A DNA stretch of 7,289 nucleotides. It comes from Betaproteobacteria bacterium (GTDB taxonomy: Bacteria > Pseudomonadota > Gammaproteobacteria > Burkholderiales > Burkholderiaceae). The notes below the pieces were generated by a model that made no database searches, had not been told where the DNA came from, and saw only the letters and a program-made list of their open reading frames with translations. Each line of letters opens with the position of its first letter. Position 1 is the first letter of the stretch. The stretch covers positions 1-7,289 of the forward strand of contig JAATGO010000104.1 in assembly GCA_015654605.1 (NCBI GenBank), written 5' to 3'. The position numbers and the translations under genes are program-made. Positions 6,820-7,289 of this stretch are shown here, in pieces.

Positions 6820-7289
6820 CTATCCTATGTTTTTTGTCTTGGCCACAACGCAGCGGGTTAGGAGCGTAACATTCCATTGTGTCTGCGTGACCTTGTTGCC
6901 TGAATCCACAGTAGGAATATCTTTGCTCACAAAAATGGCTTTCACGGCGGGCAATAACATACCAAGAGCAATAAGAAATGGTATTACCACCCATACCATT
7001 TCAGCACCGATGCTTTCGTGGAACGGTGCTGATTGGTCTTTTGATGTCTTTCTATGCTTGAGAATGACATAAAACATCATGCCAAACACAACGATCAATA
7101 TCATCAGACAAATGAATGTCATAGCTACATAGAGATGGTCAATCCGCGGTGCCGCCTGGACAGCTGGCAACTGCAACCTAACCGCCTCCATGGCCTGGTG
7201 TTCATCAGCAACCACCCAGGAAGGTACGAAGGATAACAATAATGATACATACAGCAACAATGACTGAAAGCGCCTTGCATTGCTCAAAG
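6820..7289 (-). pseudogene. Truncated cytochrome c oxidase subunit II (CoxB-like): membrane part only, CuA domain missing
   Basis: The 155 residues from a possible TTG start at 7287 match the N-terminal half of CoxB. There is a signal peptide (Arg5-Arg6, then a hydrophobic core ending in VVA near 27). Helix 1 spans about 53-77 and ends in KHRK. FHES at 89-92 is the usual inter-helix segment. Helix 2 (about 97-115) has the VIPFLI core. Family similarity fades at KVTQTQW (132-138), which aligns with the KVTGYQWKW segment opening the CuA domain. The frame then runs through about 17 unrelated residues to TAG at 6820. The CuA ligands (CxxxC, His, Met) are absent, and I see no continuation in the other two minus-strand frames before ctaA. 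A full CoxB has well over 250 residues. The true start may lie beyond the window end, because TTG is its only visible start codon. Most likely a deletion remnant, less likely a separately encoded membrane half of subunit II. Confidence 0.7.
6823..6826 (-). promoter_or_regulatory. Shine-Dalgarno site of ctaA (AGGA)
   Basis: AGGA on the minus strand, 8 bases before the ATG at 6814. It overlaps the last sense codons and abuts the stop of the coxB-like frame, so ribosomes ending there stop directly on the ctaA start region. It supports the short ctaA start over the extended frame. Confidence 0.6.

Noticed and set aside
6815..6994. 60-residue N-terminal extension of ctaA
   Set aside because: The extension overlaps the coxB-like frame, has no membrane or family character, and the ATG at 6814 has its own AGGA.

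Overview
The window carries two convergent gene blocks and looks like ordinary chromosomal housekeeping DNA from a betaproteobacterium. The best guess is the Nitrosomonadales / Nitrosomonas-like group. That guess rests on the protein character of the heme A synthase and BioA, on the order coxB ... ctaA-ctaB-sco, and on a roughly balanced base composition judged by eye. It is an inference, because no rRNA or other marker gene is present.

Plus strand, 1-4090: a compact biotin operon, bioF (5' end outside the window) - bioA - bioD - bioB. It encodes the last four steps of biotin synthesis: pimeloyl thioester + alanine to KAPA (BioF), KAPA to DAPA (BioA), DAPA to dethiobiotin (BioD), dethiobiotin to biotin (BioB). 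The genes overlap by 11 bases (bioF/bioA), are separated by 1 base (bioA/bioD) and overlap by 8 bases (bioD/bioB), so translational coupling is likely. bioA uses a TTG start with a strong Shine-Dalgarno sequence. The genes for making the pimeloyl moiety (bioC, bioH or equivalents) are not visible.

Middle, 4091-4161: a 71-base convergent intergenic gap with one perfect 9-bp stem-loop, a candidate shared terminator without a clear U tract.

Minus strand, 7287-4162, reading right to left: a coxB-like gene that ends early, then ctaA (heme A synthase), ctaB (heme O synthase, protoheme farnesyltransferase) and a Sco1/SenC copper chaperone lipoprotein. CtaB and CtaA convert heme B to heme O to heme A, and Sco proteins help metallate the CuA centre of subunit II. 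These are assembly functions for an aa3-type cytochrome c oxidase.

The one real anomaly is the coxB-like gene. It keeps the signal peptide and both transmembrane helices of subunit II, stops just where the CuA cupredoxin domain should begin, and is followed 5 bases later by ctaA. In related bacteria coxA, ctaG, coxC and SURF1 usually lie between coxB and ctaA. The simplest reading is an internal deletion that removed the oxidase core genes and kept the heme A and Sco genes, which would then serve an oxidase encoded elsewhere. I found no CRISPR array, mobile element, tRNA, rRNA or convincing novel system.
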